A stretch of DNA of 64,000 nt from Symbiodinium natans (Eukaryota; Sar; Dinophyceae; Suessiales; Symbiodiniaceae): contig CAJNDS010002435.1 in the NCBI GenBank assembly GCA_905221605.1, forward strand, positions 1,176,341 to 1,240,340. Reading direction: 5' to 3'. Shown here piece after piece: positions 1 to 11,418 of this stretch. Positions within the stretch are counted from its first letter, which is position 1. The number at the start of each line of letters is the position of its first letter. The translations under genes were made by a program, and so were the position numbers. The notes under the pieces were generated by a model. The model did not search any database. It was not told the DNA's origin and worked only from the letters and a program-made list of their open reading frames with translations.

Positions 1-2082
1 AGTGGACAAAACGTTAGACAACTGCGCGGTCGGCTTGCGGGACAGAAGCTTTGCCGTGGCGGCCGTGGGATAGCAACGTACATCGACGCTTCGAATAGTG
101 CCTCGACAAGAGATTCCAGCAGACTGTTCTTTCAACAGGTCAACATGACAGACCCCATGCAGGGAGTAGGCGTAGGGCGTAGGGTCATCACAGCCGATGT
201 TTGCTGAGGAAAGTCAGCTCCGAGTTGTCATCGGGTTCAATGCTCTTTGAAGACTGCGATGCCCAAGTCCATGTGAGAACTGGCAGGGCCAGTACTGGAA
301 CTTGCAAGAATGGAGCTTTGCCTGGTAACGCGGTTGAGTCGCTGAGTGTACCTCCTGATGGTGGTCGCAAGCATCGGGCGTGCAAGACCAGGGCATGAAC
401 TCGTGAACGCTCGCCAGATGTTTCAGCCGGGCGAGTCTCTGTAAACCAACATACGCCCGTTGTACATTGCAGCCTGGCACCTAGGAACCAAAGGAAGAAA
501 GGGGCTGCAAGCCGCCAAAAAGCTGCAATCATGGTGCATCCTTCCATATCCTTGCAGTCCTCGCTTGACGGTCTCAGCGGAGCTCCAAGGATGGGTGAGC
601 TGACAGCGCTCCAAATCTTGGCAGATGCTTTGGACTGAGAGTCGTCACATCCCACACTCTTTTCAGACAGCTCTGGGATACTCTGCGCATATAACTTGTA
701 TATACACATTACCCAAATTTTCATGCATGCAGCTTGTAAGCTTGTACGCAATTGGGGCAAGTGCTACTGCCTTCTTTGGCCCAAGGTCCACGCACGTGGG
801 ATGCGCTACGCAGAAGTCGTTAGTGCCGTAGAGAAGGCCTGGGGCGCCGTGTCAGACCTTCCGAGCTTCTCGAATCTGAAACTTGAAGTTCAAGCTTTAA
901 ATTAGCTGCAATTATCCCCAAGGCCTTGATGAATCATGCTGCATAAGGTGCTGATAGAGACCTCGTTCAGGACTTCATGTGGCATGGATGTCGGCGACAC
1001 CGCGGTGATGTTAAACACAAGTGAGTTTTTGCAGGGAAATGGCCAAGAGAAACCTCAGCCTACACCCCTGTAGCCTTAACTAGCCAAAAAGAAACCAAGA
1101 ACCCAGTCGCAGGCACTTCCCATCGCTGAGTCCTTGCGCGACCAGTTGACCACCGCCAGCCTTACCCCGAGAGATTCCCGGAGGGTTGTGCTGACTCTTG
1201 CGCCTTTTCTGGCTTTCAGTCGCTGTTTGGGATGTAAAGACTTCTTTTCCTCTCCTGCCTAATTACCAGCCTTGAGGCATCCGGAAGAGGCACCTCGATG
1301 ATCAAAGCTTAGGGAAACCCGTTGTGACTTCTCGCTCTCCTGACGTCAAGTTTGGTTCCGGTACGACCGAACTTTCTGAGGCTCTAATTGGGGTCGCTCT
1401 TGAGATACGCAGCTTTCTCCAGTGAGGGCACAGCTAGCGGCTGCCTCCTGTGCAGTTATCGATGGTGGTTGGCCCGCGGCACTTCAGCTCAAGGCCGGTT
1501 GGCCTGAGACTCATGGAATCCATGGCCGATGATGTCAAAGCTCGGCTTAAGTTCCCGAGAGCCCGAGACACAGCCACCTAGAATTCTTATCCTGGCTAAG
1601 CGAAGGCACTCGACGGGCTCTCACCTCACTCCAGGCATCTATACACGGTTACCACAGCACAGAAATGGGCTACACTTAGGCTAGCACGGAACTGGGCCAC
1701 ATCCCCCCCCTGCTGGGGCACACCTGGCTGCTGGTTGGACTTTTTGCAAGCTTAAAAAACAGCCGCAGCCCATGGACCATGGATGATGGCAGCCTTGACG
1801 ATGATGTGGCTGTCAAGGCTGCGGAAGCCTTGGGCTGCTTGGCATATCAGGCACTCGCGTGTCATCATCTTGTAATTGCTTCGTCTGCATAAGTCTGACA
1901 ACAGCTTTACAAGTGCTATGTACACTGTCTTCGAATACAACCAGTCCTGTCACAGTCACTGTTTTCATGGAATTTGTGGACAGCAGTGCTGGCCACATGA
2001 GAAGTGCCCTTTTGGCCAGTGTAGGCAGGGTTGAAGTAGCTGTGCTACGCGTTGCTCAACTTAAGGCTCCCTTGCCTCTTTC
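1..2082. other. Stretch with no recognised gene
   Basis: I see no convincing exon, RNA gene or repeat in these two kilobases. The longest open frame is a minus-strand run from 760 down to 188. It has no recognisable domain, lies opposite the direction of every supported gene, and is about the length expected once by chance in a window this size. The stretch is most likely intergenic or intronic. Confidence 0.5.
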
Positions 2083-2266
2083 ATGGAAGTTGCTGTGGAT
2101 CCTCGCCGACCCGATGCTAGCGCAGCGGACCCCCTGGAGCCAGGGGAGAAGGCTTGGGCTTGGGGAGCTCACGTTCGATTTGCCCTTTTGCAGCAGCTGC
2201 TCGCCGTCAGGCCAAGCAGTCTGGCGAGACCCGGGCGGTCTCCAAAGCTTCTGTCAGGGACGGATG
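2083..2266 (+). CDS. Possible first coding exon of the lysine/glutamate-rich gene
   Basis: An ATG at 2083 opens a frame beginning MEVAVDPRRPDASAAD and continuing through an alanine-, leucine- and glutamine-rich stretch. Amino-acid composition and codon choice resemble the real exons downstream. It lies about 750 bases before the first exon I can place in the following gene and on the same strand. No domain is recognisable and the splice donor is not clear. It could be a first exon or a chance open frame. Confidence 0.25.
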
Positions 2267-3011
2267 GGGTTCAAGACGTGGCTTCGTTTCTTGGGGTTTA
2301 GGCAGACGTAGGTGATCTTGAGGTCAGTTTGAGGTCGTAACAGATTTCATGACACCACGAAAGGGCGGTCTAGGCCTAGGCTTCGGCTGAAGTTGGATGT
2401 ACTTGCACGGGAGGCCATGCCAGGGTTGCGCTTTGCACGTAGGACCTGCGAACCAAGCTCGAGCAGAAGCGATCTGCCTCCTCCGAGCCGGCTCCTTCCC
2501 TGTGCCCTGTCGCCAGTTTCGCTATAACACAAAGCTTCAAAGAAGGTGTAGAGTAAGCCAGTAAGATTTCTGCCTAAGCTGTGTTGTTACGGCATGTTAC
2601 GGCTTGGATTGGCGGGTGTCGGCTCAACTTGGGAAGCATGCTTGCCACAGTCGTGTCACCCGAATGTCCAAAAGTATGTGTTGTCAGATGTTGTCAGAAT
2701 GCAGTCGCGCGGATTGCCAATAGTCCAGGAGGTCGGAGAGACCTCGCTTGCATGGCTGCGACAAAACGCAAGATGCCAACTTTCATAAGTCGCATCCCTT
2801 TAATAAACTTTAATATGGGCCTCGCGGACGATCTTGATAACCAGGGGGTCAATTGGCGAGGTGGGTAGGTTGTCTGCTACCCATGAAAGCCACATTTCTG
2901 CAAACTCCCGCTTGTGCACCTGCGCCGCATGCTGAGTGCCACCAGGCACCAGGCAAAAACTTACACACGGATAACTGCAGCCTGCCCCAGGCCCGAAGCC
3001 CTCCATTCTCC

Positions 3012-6000
3012 GAGGTCAGCCTCTGAGGAGCTGAAGGCCAAGCTGCAGGCAGCAAAGGAGAGGATGGCCCGGGAGACACTTGGAGAGCACTTGAAATCTT
3101 GATCTGGGAAGTGGGGCCTGACAGGTCTAACAGCGTTGGGTTCCTGTCCATGTCCTTACAGCCATGAAAAGAACCTGCCTTGCAATCCCCCCCACACATC
3201 TTATTGCAGGTGGGAGCAAAAACCTCTTACTCTTAGGGGTAGCTACCGCGAAAGTTCAGATCCCCATTACAAGAAACACGGTCCTTACTGCCCCAAGCCA
3301 CCGCAACGACACATCCCAGGAAAGAGGCTGGCAAACGCCCGCTTCTGTCCCAGATCCTGTCCCCCGAGCCAAAAGCACCACCGGCTCCAAGCTCACCGAC
3401 AGAGAAGAAGAGCAAAAAGGCTCCATCCAGCGTTCCTGTTTCATCGTGTTCTCGGGTCAGTGGCAGGGGATGGGGGGGGGGGGGGGGGGGCGTGCCAGTG
3501 CAGGTTCGGGTGTCTTCTTATGCCACACGCGTTCGTGCTTTGAATGTACTGTACTGTTCTAACCTGCTCGCACTACAAGTATTGAAGCAATCTGCCGCGC
3601 TCGGGCCAGGACAAAAAGAAGGACAAAGACAAAGACAAAGACCGGAAGAAAGACAAACGAGAAGAAGCAGTACCCATCCGACAGACCAAGGGCAGACCGA
3701 TGCCGAAACAGCAGGTTGCTTGGCTTCGATTCCAGAATCGCTTTCAGCCTGAGACTCTGAGACTCTGAGACTCTGAGACCGCAAGAGTTTGAGCTGCCCT
3801 TGGTGTTAGCATTTCGCGGCCTTTGCAGCCAGAGAGTATCACTTGCTTCCAGGCACTGCCTTTGGTCTGCAAAGAAAAGGAGCCAGAGCAGAAGCCGGAA
3901 GAAGCCATGAGCGTGGCTTGGTCATGTCCATATCTCTACAATTTTTCTCAACCAAAAACACGACGTCAGACTGCTCAGGCAGTCACTCAAAATAAAATAG
4001 ACTGCCTGCCGCGCATCTCTGCCATGAGTGGGTCTTTGGTAGTGGTGTCAAGGCCAGCGAGCTTGAGCGAAAGATTGCGCTCGAGAAGGCAAGCAGCGAG
4101 CATGATTTCCCCCAGCGAACTTATTTGGAATTGAATCTACTGACAGTGGTACACATGAGATCAGCCGGGGTGGCCGTTCGGTGATTTTGCCACGCTTTTG
4201 AGGCCAAGGCCCGGCGCTTGGAGGAGCTTCGGGAGCGCGAGGCGCAGAAGGTCCAGCAGGTGCATTCGCACCTCGAACGAGAGGGGTTTAAGAAAAGAGC
4301 AACTCGGGCAAAGGATGCACAGAGGGCCAAGGATTATTGTGTGTATGATATGTGGGTTTTTCTGCCTCAGAATATGTGACGACTTTTTGTAAGATCTTCT
4401 TGAGCTTACGCAGAAGATCACATTCTGCTTTTCCAAGAAGGGCGCGAGACATCGTGTAAACTTGAGTGCGTACCTTCTCATGCTGTCCTGAGCCTAGGAA
4501 AGCCGCCGCGCGAAAGAAGAAGGAGGCTGGACTTGGAGCCCCGATGCCGAACCCTCCTACTTGTACGCTCCGCCTGGTATACAGGTCGAGGATTCCGTGC
4601 GCGATTTGGCCAGGAAGCTCTCGCAGGACCGGCTTCGTGTGACAGATCCTTCGTGATTTGCGATGGCACATGGGGGCCTTTAGACTACTTGGGTTCCGAG
4701 TTGCCGGCTATAGCTGCCTAAAAGTTTCTTCAGCGATGACAGGTTTGTGGATGTGTTTGCTAGCCTTCTGACTGGGCTCAGGAACAGGACACAAACATGC
4801 CATTAAATATGCTCTCCAAAGAACCCTTGTTCAGTCGGCGCTCTGCCCCGACCAAGTTCGGGCATGTAGGACATCCTGGAGATTTCCGAGACCATCAACG
4901 TGTCTTGGGTATAATGAGGAAGCCCAGTCGTGAGTTTGCCGAGTTGCTTACGCTACAGCTATTTCCAAACATATGATCTTTGGTCCCGTATGCGTTTTGA
5001 CGTTGGAGGTTTTGTGCTTCCCCTCTTGTTTCAGATGCGAGCAACTGTTTTGTTGGTTTGGGCGAGTTGGTGCCCTGATGTATCTTTCAGTTTCGTTGAG
5101 TCTATGCATTCTTTGTCAAGTAGGATAGCACTCTGGCACTGTTGCTTCGAGCTTCGCTGTGTTTGTTCACATGTCTCATGCTGATGCCAAGGTCGAGAAC
5201 ATCAAGCAGGAGGTGAAGCGTGAGGGCCGGGGTCCAGGCCACTTCGGCAACCCACTTGCGCTCGCGCAGATGAAGGCAGAGGTAAAGCAAGAGACGAAGC
5301 AGGAGACTTGGAAGCCTGGAAGCCGTTGTAGGTTGGATGATTCGCAGCTTCGCACCCCCCCCCCTTGCCCAAGGTAAGGGAGGAACAGTTCACTCGGCTT
5401 CTGCCATGATACGAATGCTAAGGAATGCTCATTAGTTTCTTCGCAGGTCAGCATCTGCCCCAACAGACAGTTTGATGCACATCCGACCTTAGCTACCCGA
5501 AAGTTGCATTCGACCACACCTGATGCCATCCTCATGCAACATGTGCCCATGATATTTACAGCATTCGCCCATATTTAATCGAGTCTACTTGTGCGTACTT
5601 CTGTTCTGGTGGTTGGTAGCTTTGCCTGTCAAAAGGAGTCTGGTGGGCTCGGCGTCAAGGGCGAGACGAAGTCAGAGCCGGGTGCAGACTTGTTCTCACT
5701 CTAAAGCTACCGTGTGTTGCAATTCTGTGCTGTAGCCCCAACTGGCGCACTCCGGCGGTCTTCCGTAGGATGGGTTATTGTTGCACCAGTCGGGACGATT
5801 TCTTTGAGCAGCGAAGTTGTCGCTTCATGAGAACTAGCCACGGTTGCAGTGATGAAAGGTGTGTATCTGTATCTGCCTTTTGCTACTTTCTGAGATGCTA
5901 CTGAGGGCATTGCATGAGTAACTGCATGTGCAGGTGCCATCAACCAGGATGGGGGCCAGAATTCGAACCCCATGTCGCACGAGCAGTTCTTGACCATCAT

Positions 6001-9000
6001 GTCCCATCTCAAGCAGATGCCCACGCCAGTTCCCTGGCCATGCTAACAGCACTGCGGAAAAGCTATACGAGGTATGGTGTTCATTATGGCTATGCTTTTG
6101 GTGCATGTGAAATCTTACCGGTATAAACCGAAAGATATGTACAGATATACACATATAGATATCTGTATGTCTCTATATATATGTATATATATGTATATAT
6201 ATATATACATAGGATGTTAGGGGATACTGTCGACCAACAAAAACCGCATAGTATTTCTTGTGCTTGCGGTATGTGGCTGCCGCTGCCGGGTGTACAAGCC
6301 CGCTTCAAACCAACCAAGCAACCAAGCCTCTTCCAAGGAGTCCATGGCCCTCAGCTCCGGGCAGCCCTCCCGTGAGGACCACGGGACTGCAGCTGAGGAG
6401 GCGGGGCGGGGGGGGGGGGGGGGGGGGGGCAGTCGTGAAAGCTGACACCATCCAATCATCCGCCCACTGGCGCATGATACACCATATTTACACCATATAC
6501 GTTTTGCAACTGAGCATATATATATATATATATAGATTTATTTAATTTTATATTTATATATACATACATGTATATATAATTTGCATACATGCGTTTGTGT
6601 GTAGTGTAAAGATAGTTTCTCAACGATGTGGCCCATTCTGGGTCGCTGCCCCGCTTGTTCCCGTTTGCAATGAAAGACTAAGCAGACCATGAGCCTGAGT
6701 TTTCTTGGGGAGGAAGCTCAAAACAACCAGCCCAGCGTGTGCACCATTGGCCGCTTGGCAGTGGTTTTGCACTGAGGAGCTTCAGGTACAAGCTCAGTTG
6801 CGTCAAAATTCGGCTTTTCAGATGAGGGACCATGACGTGTGGGGATGGCGCTCCGAAGTTCAGGCTGCAGCTTTCGCCTTGCCCTGTTGCAGAGTGATAG
6901 CAGAGGCTATATCCAAGCCAAGGTTGGGAGCCCAACGTGGAGCCCTACGTGATGATCAAGATGCTGGAGAAGTATCGAATCTCGTCTATTACACATTATC
7001 TGATATTATCTGCAGGATGGGCATTCTGTGTCTTGAGCACCTGCTCCGGGCCTTAGCCAGTCCACGGAATGCAGGTGTTGGATCCATCGTAGATGCCCGA
7101 CCAGCCGAGTACAACACAGACGGCTTTGCGCAGGACTCTCCTTCATGTCTGGAGTGCCAGTGTATACTATACGGCTGCACAAAGCCAACACACAAGTTCT
7201 ATTAGTGTTATTTGTAGTGTGCCCTTGCCACGATATGGAAAGGCCTGTGCAGCTCACGGCTGGACGTACGACCGCCAGCCAGCCCCTGTCTTAGAAGGAG
7301 TTGAGTGGGGTACAGGGAGAGGACGACCCCACCATTGGAGACTCCTGTAACATTGCTTGCTGCACAAAGGTGCTTTCCATCCATCCCTATGACCTTGGGC
7401 CCATGCAGATGTTTGCACCTTCGGTTTGCAAACATAAAACATACCTCCTTCAGTTCACCACGGATTTCTGCACATCCTGCTCGCAATGCAGATGCCAATT
7501 AGACTGCAACCAAGGCTTACAATGCGATTGGCCGCATTGTCAGTCAAGCACGCGCATCTGTGATGTCCGATCACGACGGGAGCTGCAAGCGTCAGTGCAT
7601 CCTCTTTGCGGGCGACCAGCAGTGGATCTCCGAGTGCAACTGGCACATACTCCAAAGGCTGCAGGGATGTTCCATAGAAGTTGTCCAGATCAACTTGGAC
7701 AAGTACTGGGAAGAGGCCAGAGCCAGTCCAACCTCTCTGACTTCAAGCTGAAACATCCCGGAAACCCCTGGCTTGTGGAACCCTGGCTGTGTCCGGTTTG
7801 CAGGCTGCCGTTCTCGAGGAAGAAACCGAGAAAGGCAACCCGTATCGCCGCGGCATAAGCTCAGTCTGTTTTTGCCTCTGCCGGCTTTGCTGCATCAAGT
7901 AGCTTGAAGAAGCCCAAGTTCATTGATACTTGTATGATTCGATTGGGATCAGTTCACTCCTGCATTGCAAGAGGCGGCGTGACAGTCGCCGGGCCAGCTC
8001 TCACGCAGGCGAGGGCCAATCCAGGAGGTTCCAGCAAAGGAGTCGTCGAGACACATACTATACTGAGATATGAAGAGTTCATAGCAGAAGAAACAGGAAA
8101 CCGGTAGTAAAAGAGCCCCATTCCACCCAAAGGCCTGAAGCTTTCCTGCAGTTTTCTGCTGCAGCCCAGGAAACTGTTGATTATAGGTGACCCAAGCAGC
8201 ATTAGGAAACTGAATATGCCCGGGAAACCTTAGATTCACTAGATTCAGTGTAGATTGCAGCAGGCAGTAAAACAAAACTGGGCGCAACATCAGTTTCGAA
8301 GATACGGAAGGAAGAGCTTGTCAGGTGGTGGACGAGCTGCGCAGTCAAGTGGGCCTTCCAAAGATCGGAGACGAGCGCGACAGGCAATTCCTGTGTGCCT
8401 ATTGAGATCCTATTGAGTACCGGTCTAAAGTGGTCCCTTGCCATGCTCTCGCAAGCTCCGCATCTCGTGACAGCTTCGGTTGCTCATACAACTGATTCAA
8501 CTGATCCCTGTATCTAAAACCCATGAAGAGCTGATGCATGTTGCCGCAGGCAGCTCATGGTCACTGCGCGAGCCGGCCTAGAGACCTGGGTGCAGAAAAA
8601 GTTTAAGCACCTGGGCGTGGAATGGGTTGTTTGTTGTATGTAAAGTTTCAGGCTTTGCACTTCACAAGTTATCTTCTGTGGCACCAGCCTCGTGCCCCTC
8701 GAGTCATTGGTGCGACATAGAGTTGTTTCCGTAGTCATGTGTTTGCAGCACATGCCACTAACTCTGAGCAATGCATGCGCTCAATGGCATTCGCAATTGA
8801 GCATCTTCTCATAGGAAAGCTTCCCGTAAGAATCTGAATGCGCAGTTCTTGCATGGGCCTTCAAACCAGTAAACATGACGGGCCGACACAGCAAGTGGGC
8901 CTCGCTCAATGACACAGATGGATACGGATGGCAGTCACGTCAATTTCGACTGTCGCGGTTCAAAGGTCCCAAGGCTTTAACGCTTCAGGACAGCGATGGC

Positions 9001-11418
9001 GATCAAAATTGAAAGTGTGTTTCTCGGGCACCATAGGCGCATGTAGTGGGAGGGAACGGAATGGCCCTCCAGCTCTTGCGTGCACTTAGGCAAGACTTGC
9101 GGCTCAGAGAGAAATTCCTCCCTCCGGAAGCCACGCTCAAGGATCGGGGAAGCTTGCTCTTCTGCTGTAGGAGCTCTTCTGCTGCGGTTTGGTTAGTGAT
9201 GAATGCATTGTCATTGGTCGGTGGCATTCGGGTTGGAGGTGTCACGTGCACCTCGTGAATGTTTGGAGCACTGTTCTGATTTTGGCACGGCCACAACTCC
9301 ATGACCTTCGACAGGAGAAAATCGATTGCCTTCGCGATGCATGCCCTGAGCTTTCCCGTGTTGTGAGCATGGCTCACTTCCTTCGCATGATCGGCAACAA
9401 TAGTGCCCACACAGGCAGGGCTTGCCATGCTAGATTTCACGGCTTATGTAGAATGAGTTAATCCATGCACAGGTGGTGCAGCTATCCCGCCGCGCTACCA
9501 GCTCGTGCAGCTTGTGCAAAAGCTCACCCACGAGATCAAGGAGTCGGACGCTCAGACCAAAGCGCACGACGAGGCCGACAAGAAGTGGGAAGCCGCTGAG
9601 CCTTTCGCGGCAGTCCTCGCGAAGATCGCCGGCGAGCCTGCACCTGCCCGTGCACCAGCCAGTGCTCGACTACAGCTTCCTCAGTCGATGATCTTGCCCA
9701 AAGATGGCCAACACAAGGCTACGTTAGTGTACTTGCATCCTTTCGGCGCTGGTAATGTCCGTTACCTACAGGCCAAAAGCGTCTTTGCGGCGCAGGGTAT
9801 ACGGCTTGTATTGCCGCTGGCGCCCAACACCCAAATCACGGCGTACAATAAGCGGCCGTGCATTAGCTGGTTTGACTACTACAAGGGCAGCAAGGAGCTC
9901 GAGGCCGACCCGCTGAGCTTGGAGGACATCCGTGTCCGCCTGTCCCTGACATTGGAGCGAGAAGCTACCTTGCTTGGGGAAGACGGTCACAAGCGGCTCA
10001 TCGTGGGAGGCTTGGCGCAGGGCGCCGAGACAGCACTACACGCCGTGCTGATGCATCATCAGGTCTTAGCTGGTTTTGTTGGGATTTGTGGCAACCTCCT
10101 GCCATGCACACTGCCAGAAGGTCCAGGTAAGGTGAAGCTCCACTTTTTCGACTACGGGGAAAGGGATCCGAAGGTTTGGGTGCATCAGACAAGAGACCCT
10201 TTGCTCAAGCACCATGACCTCACAGAGCACGGCGCCATTTTTGACAATGGCGTGGAAGGGCTGCCGAAGGACTTTCGCAAGGGCCACTTGCAAGGGGTTG
10301 ACCTGTCCAAGATCGACCACCGGTTGGAGGCGCAATGTCTCCAAGTTGCCTGCGAGGCCCTTCTGCAGCCCGAGGAGGAAGAGCAGGCAGAGGACCAGCA
10401 ACTTGCAGCCGAAGTCGAAGCTCCCGACGACACGGCAGACAAGGAAGAGGAGGCGGCAGAACCAGAGATGGAGCTCACAGACGCAGATTTGGGAATCGAG
10501 CCAGAGCCAGAGGGCGACGAGAAGGACCCCTTGCTCGTCGAGTTGGGGGAGGTCATCGATGAGAATGCACCCGACCCGGCCCCGGCTGAAGAAGGTGAGG
10601 GAGAGGCTGGAGAGGGTGCAGAAGGTGTAGATGGCACTGGGGGTGAAAAAGGTGATGGAACAGAAGGAGGCGAAGGAGGAGAGGTTGTGGAAGAGGTGGA
10701 GATGGAGCTAACAGACGCAGACCTTGGGATTGAAGCACCCTTAGATGAAGAAGATGAAGATTACGATCCCTTGAAGGAGTTGCCAGCTGCCGAAACCCTG
10801 GAAGGCGGAGACATGGTGCTTACTGATGCGGACCTCGGCATCGAAGCTCCCATCGAGGAAGGCGAAGAAATGGTGCTCACCCCAGCAGACCTTGGCATTG
10901 AAGCGCCTCTGCCAGATGAGGAAGATGTGGTTGTCTTGATGAAAGCCACGGCAAAGGTCATGCCCTCTCGAAAGCGACCGCGCGAGGAAGAGGACTTCAC
11001 GGCAGAGGTGAAGCAGGAGCTCGAAGACGAAGAGGAAGCAGAAGTAGAAGTGGAATCCACGCCGGACGAGGAGATGCCGCCTGCGGAGATGGCAGCAGCA
11101 GTGTCGACAGGTGAGGTGCGGAGTGAAGCAAGCGAAGAGGTGCCAGCGGAGCTTGCACACACTGATGCGCCGGTGGCGGAGGCGCCTGGCGAGGAGGTGC
11201 CTGCCGAGCAGGCGCCTGCCAAGGCAGCTGACGCCGTGCCTGCCGAGGCCATGCCAGCCGAGGCCACGCCTGCCGCCGAGGCACCTGCCCAGGCGCCAGA
11301 AGCCAAAGAAGCCAAAGAAGCCAAGCCAGAAGTGGAGGGGGAAGCGCAAGACGCGCAAGAGCCCGACAAGGCGCCAGAGGCGCCGGATCGAAGGGAGTCA
11401 GACTGCGCCGAGCGCTGA
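3012..11418 (+). CDS. Multi-exon Lys/Glu-rich protein with SUMO-type motifs and a hydrolase-like C-terminal region (5' end uncertain)
   Basis: I do not recognise the whole protein. Coding-like pieces with good splice borders lie at about 3012-3082 (helical, EELKAKLQAAKERM), 3354-3431, 3610-3714 (KKDKDKDKDRKKDKREE), 4053-4125, 4203-4259 (ARRLEELREREAQ, coiled coil), 4498-4637, 4870-4908, 5192-5331, 5636-5681, 5934-6028, 6923-6983, 7515-7664, 8550-8625, 9072-9148 and the long last exon 9473-11418. Introns are mostly GT-AG with AG followed by G. Several joins keep phase, for example 5681 to 5934, where G plus GT makes a glycine codon. Exons at 5192 and 5636 carry IKQE, VKRE, VKQE and VKGE, matching the SUMOylation consensus, and the last exon has another VKQE. 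Two adjacent genes, split somewhere near 6-9 kb, are an alternative. The stop is TGA at 11416. Confidence 0.55.
3472..3490 (+). repeat. Poly(G) tract, 19 G
   Basis: An uninterrupted run of 19 G lies in an intron between coding pieces ending at 3431 and starting at 3610. Long G runs recur in this window at 6408-6429, about 20931-20939 and 47937-47948. Confidence 0.9.
3748..3780 (+). repeat. Short tandem repeat, unit TGAGACTC
   Basis: About four copies of the 8-base unit TGAGACTC lie in an intron just after the exon ending at 3714. Copies are essentially identical, so the array is young. Confidence 0.85.
6150..6212. repeat. AT-rich microsatellite
   Basis: Alternating TA/TG dinucleotides dominate this intronic stretch, with TATATATG sub-units. 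A second similar tract follows at 6510-6585. Confidence 0.85.
6408..6429 (+). repeat. Poly(G) tract, 22 G
   Basis: Uninterrupted run of 22 G in an intron, with strong potential for quadruplex formation on the + strand. Confidence 0.9.
6510..6585. repeat. AT-rich microsatellite
   Basis: TATATA dinucleotide runs broken by TTTAATTTTA and ACATACATG. Intronic; no coding signal. Confidence 0.8.
7665..8549 (+). other. Intron-like stretch
   Basis: No convincing coding piece is seen between the exon ending near 7664 and the one starting at 8550. It is read as an intron of the surrounding gene. Confidence 0.35.
9473..11418 (+). CDS. Last exon: thioesterase/carboxylesterase-like domain with Ser-to-Ala, plus acidic repeat tail
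   Basis: Exon begins after CACAG and reads GAAIPPRYQLVQ onward. Numbering codons from 9505, residues of about 75-280 match the acyl-protein thioesterase/phospholipase alpha/beta-hydrolase family: LVYLHPFGAG is the oxyanion strand, SWFD the usual segment after the lid, then GGLAQGAE where the family has GFSQGG. The nucleophile position (codon 10015-10017, residue 171) is GCG, alanine, so classical catalysis should be lost. The acid (GERDPKV, residue 221) remains, and His 261 in KGHLQG may be the third member. The tail (about 290-637) is Glu/Ala/Pro-rich, has four copies of (E/D)M(E/V)LTxADLGIE, a VKQE motif and a basic patch SRKRPRE (possible nuclear signal). It looks like a disordered acidic interaction region on a pseudoenzyme, acting in the nucleus or as a scaffold; that role is inference. 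Confidence 0.7.

Noticed and set aside
188-760. Minus-strand open frame of 190 codons
   Set aside because: No domain, no splice context, opposite to all real genes, and a run this long is expected about once by chance in the window.
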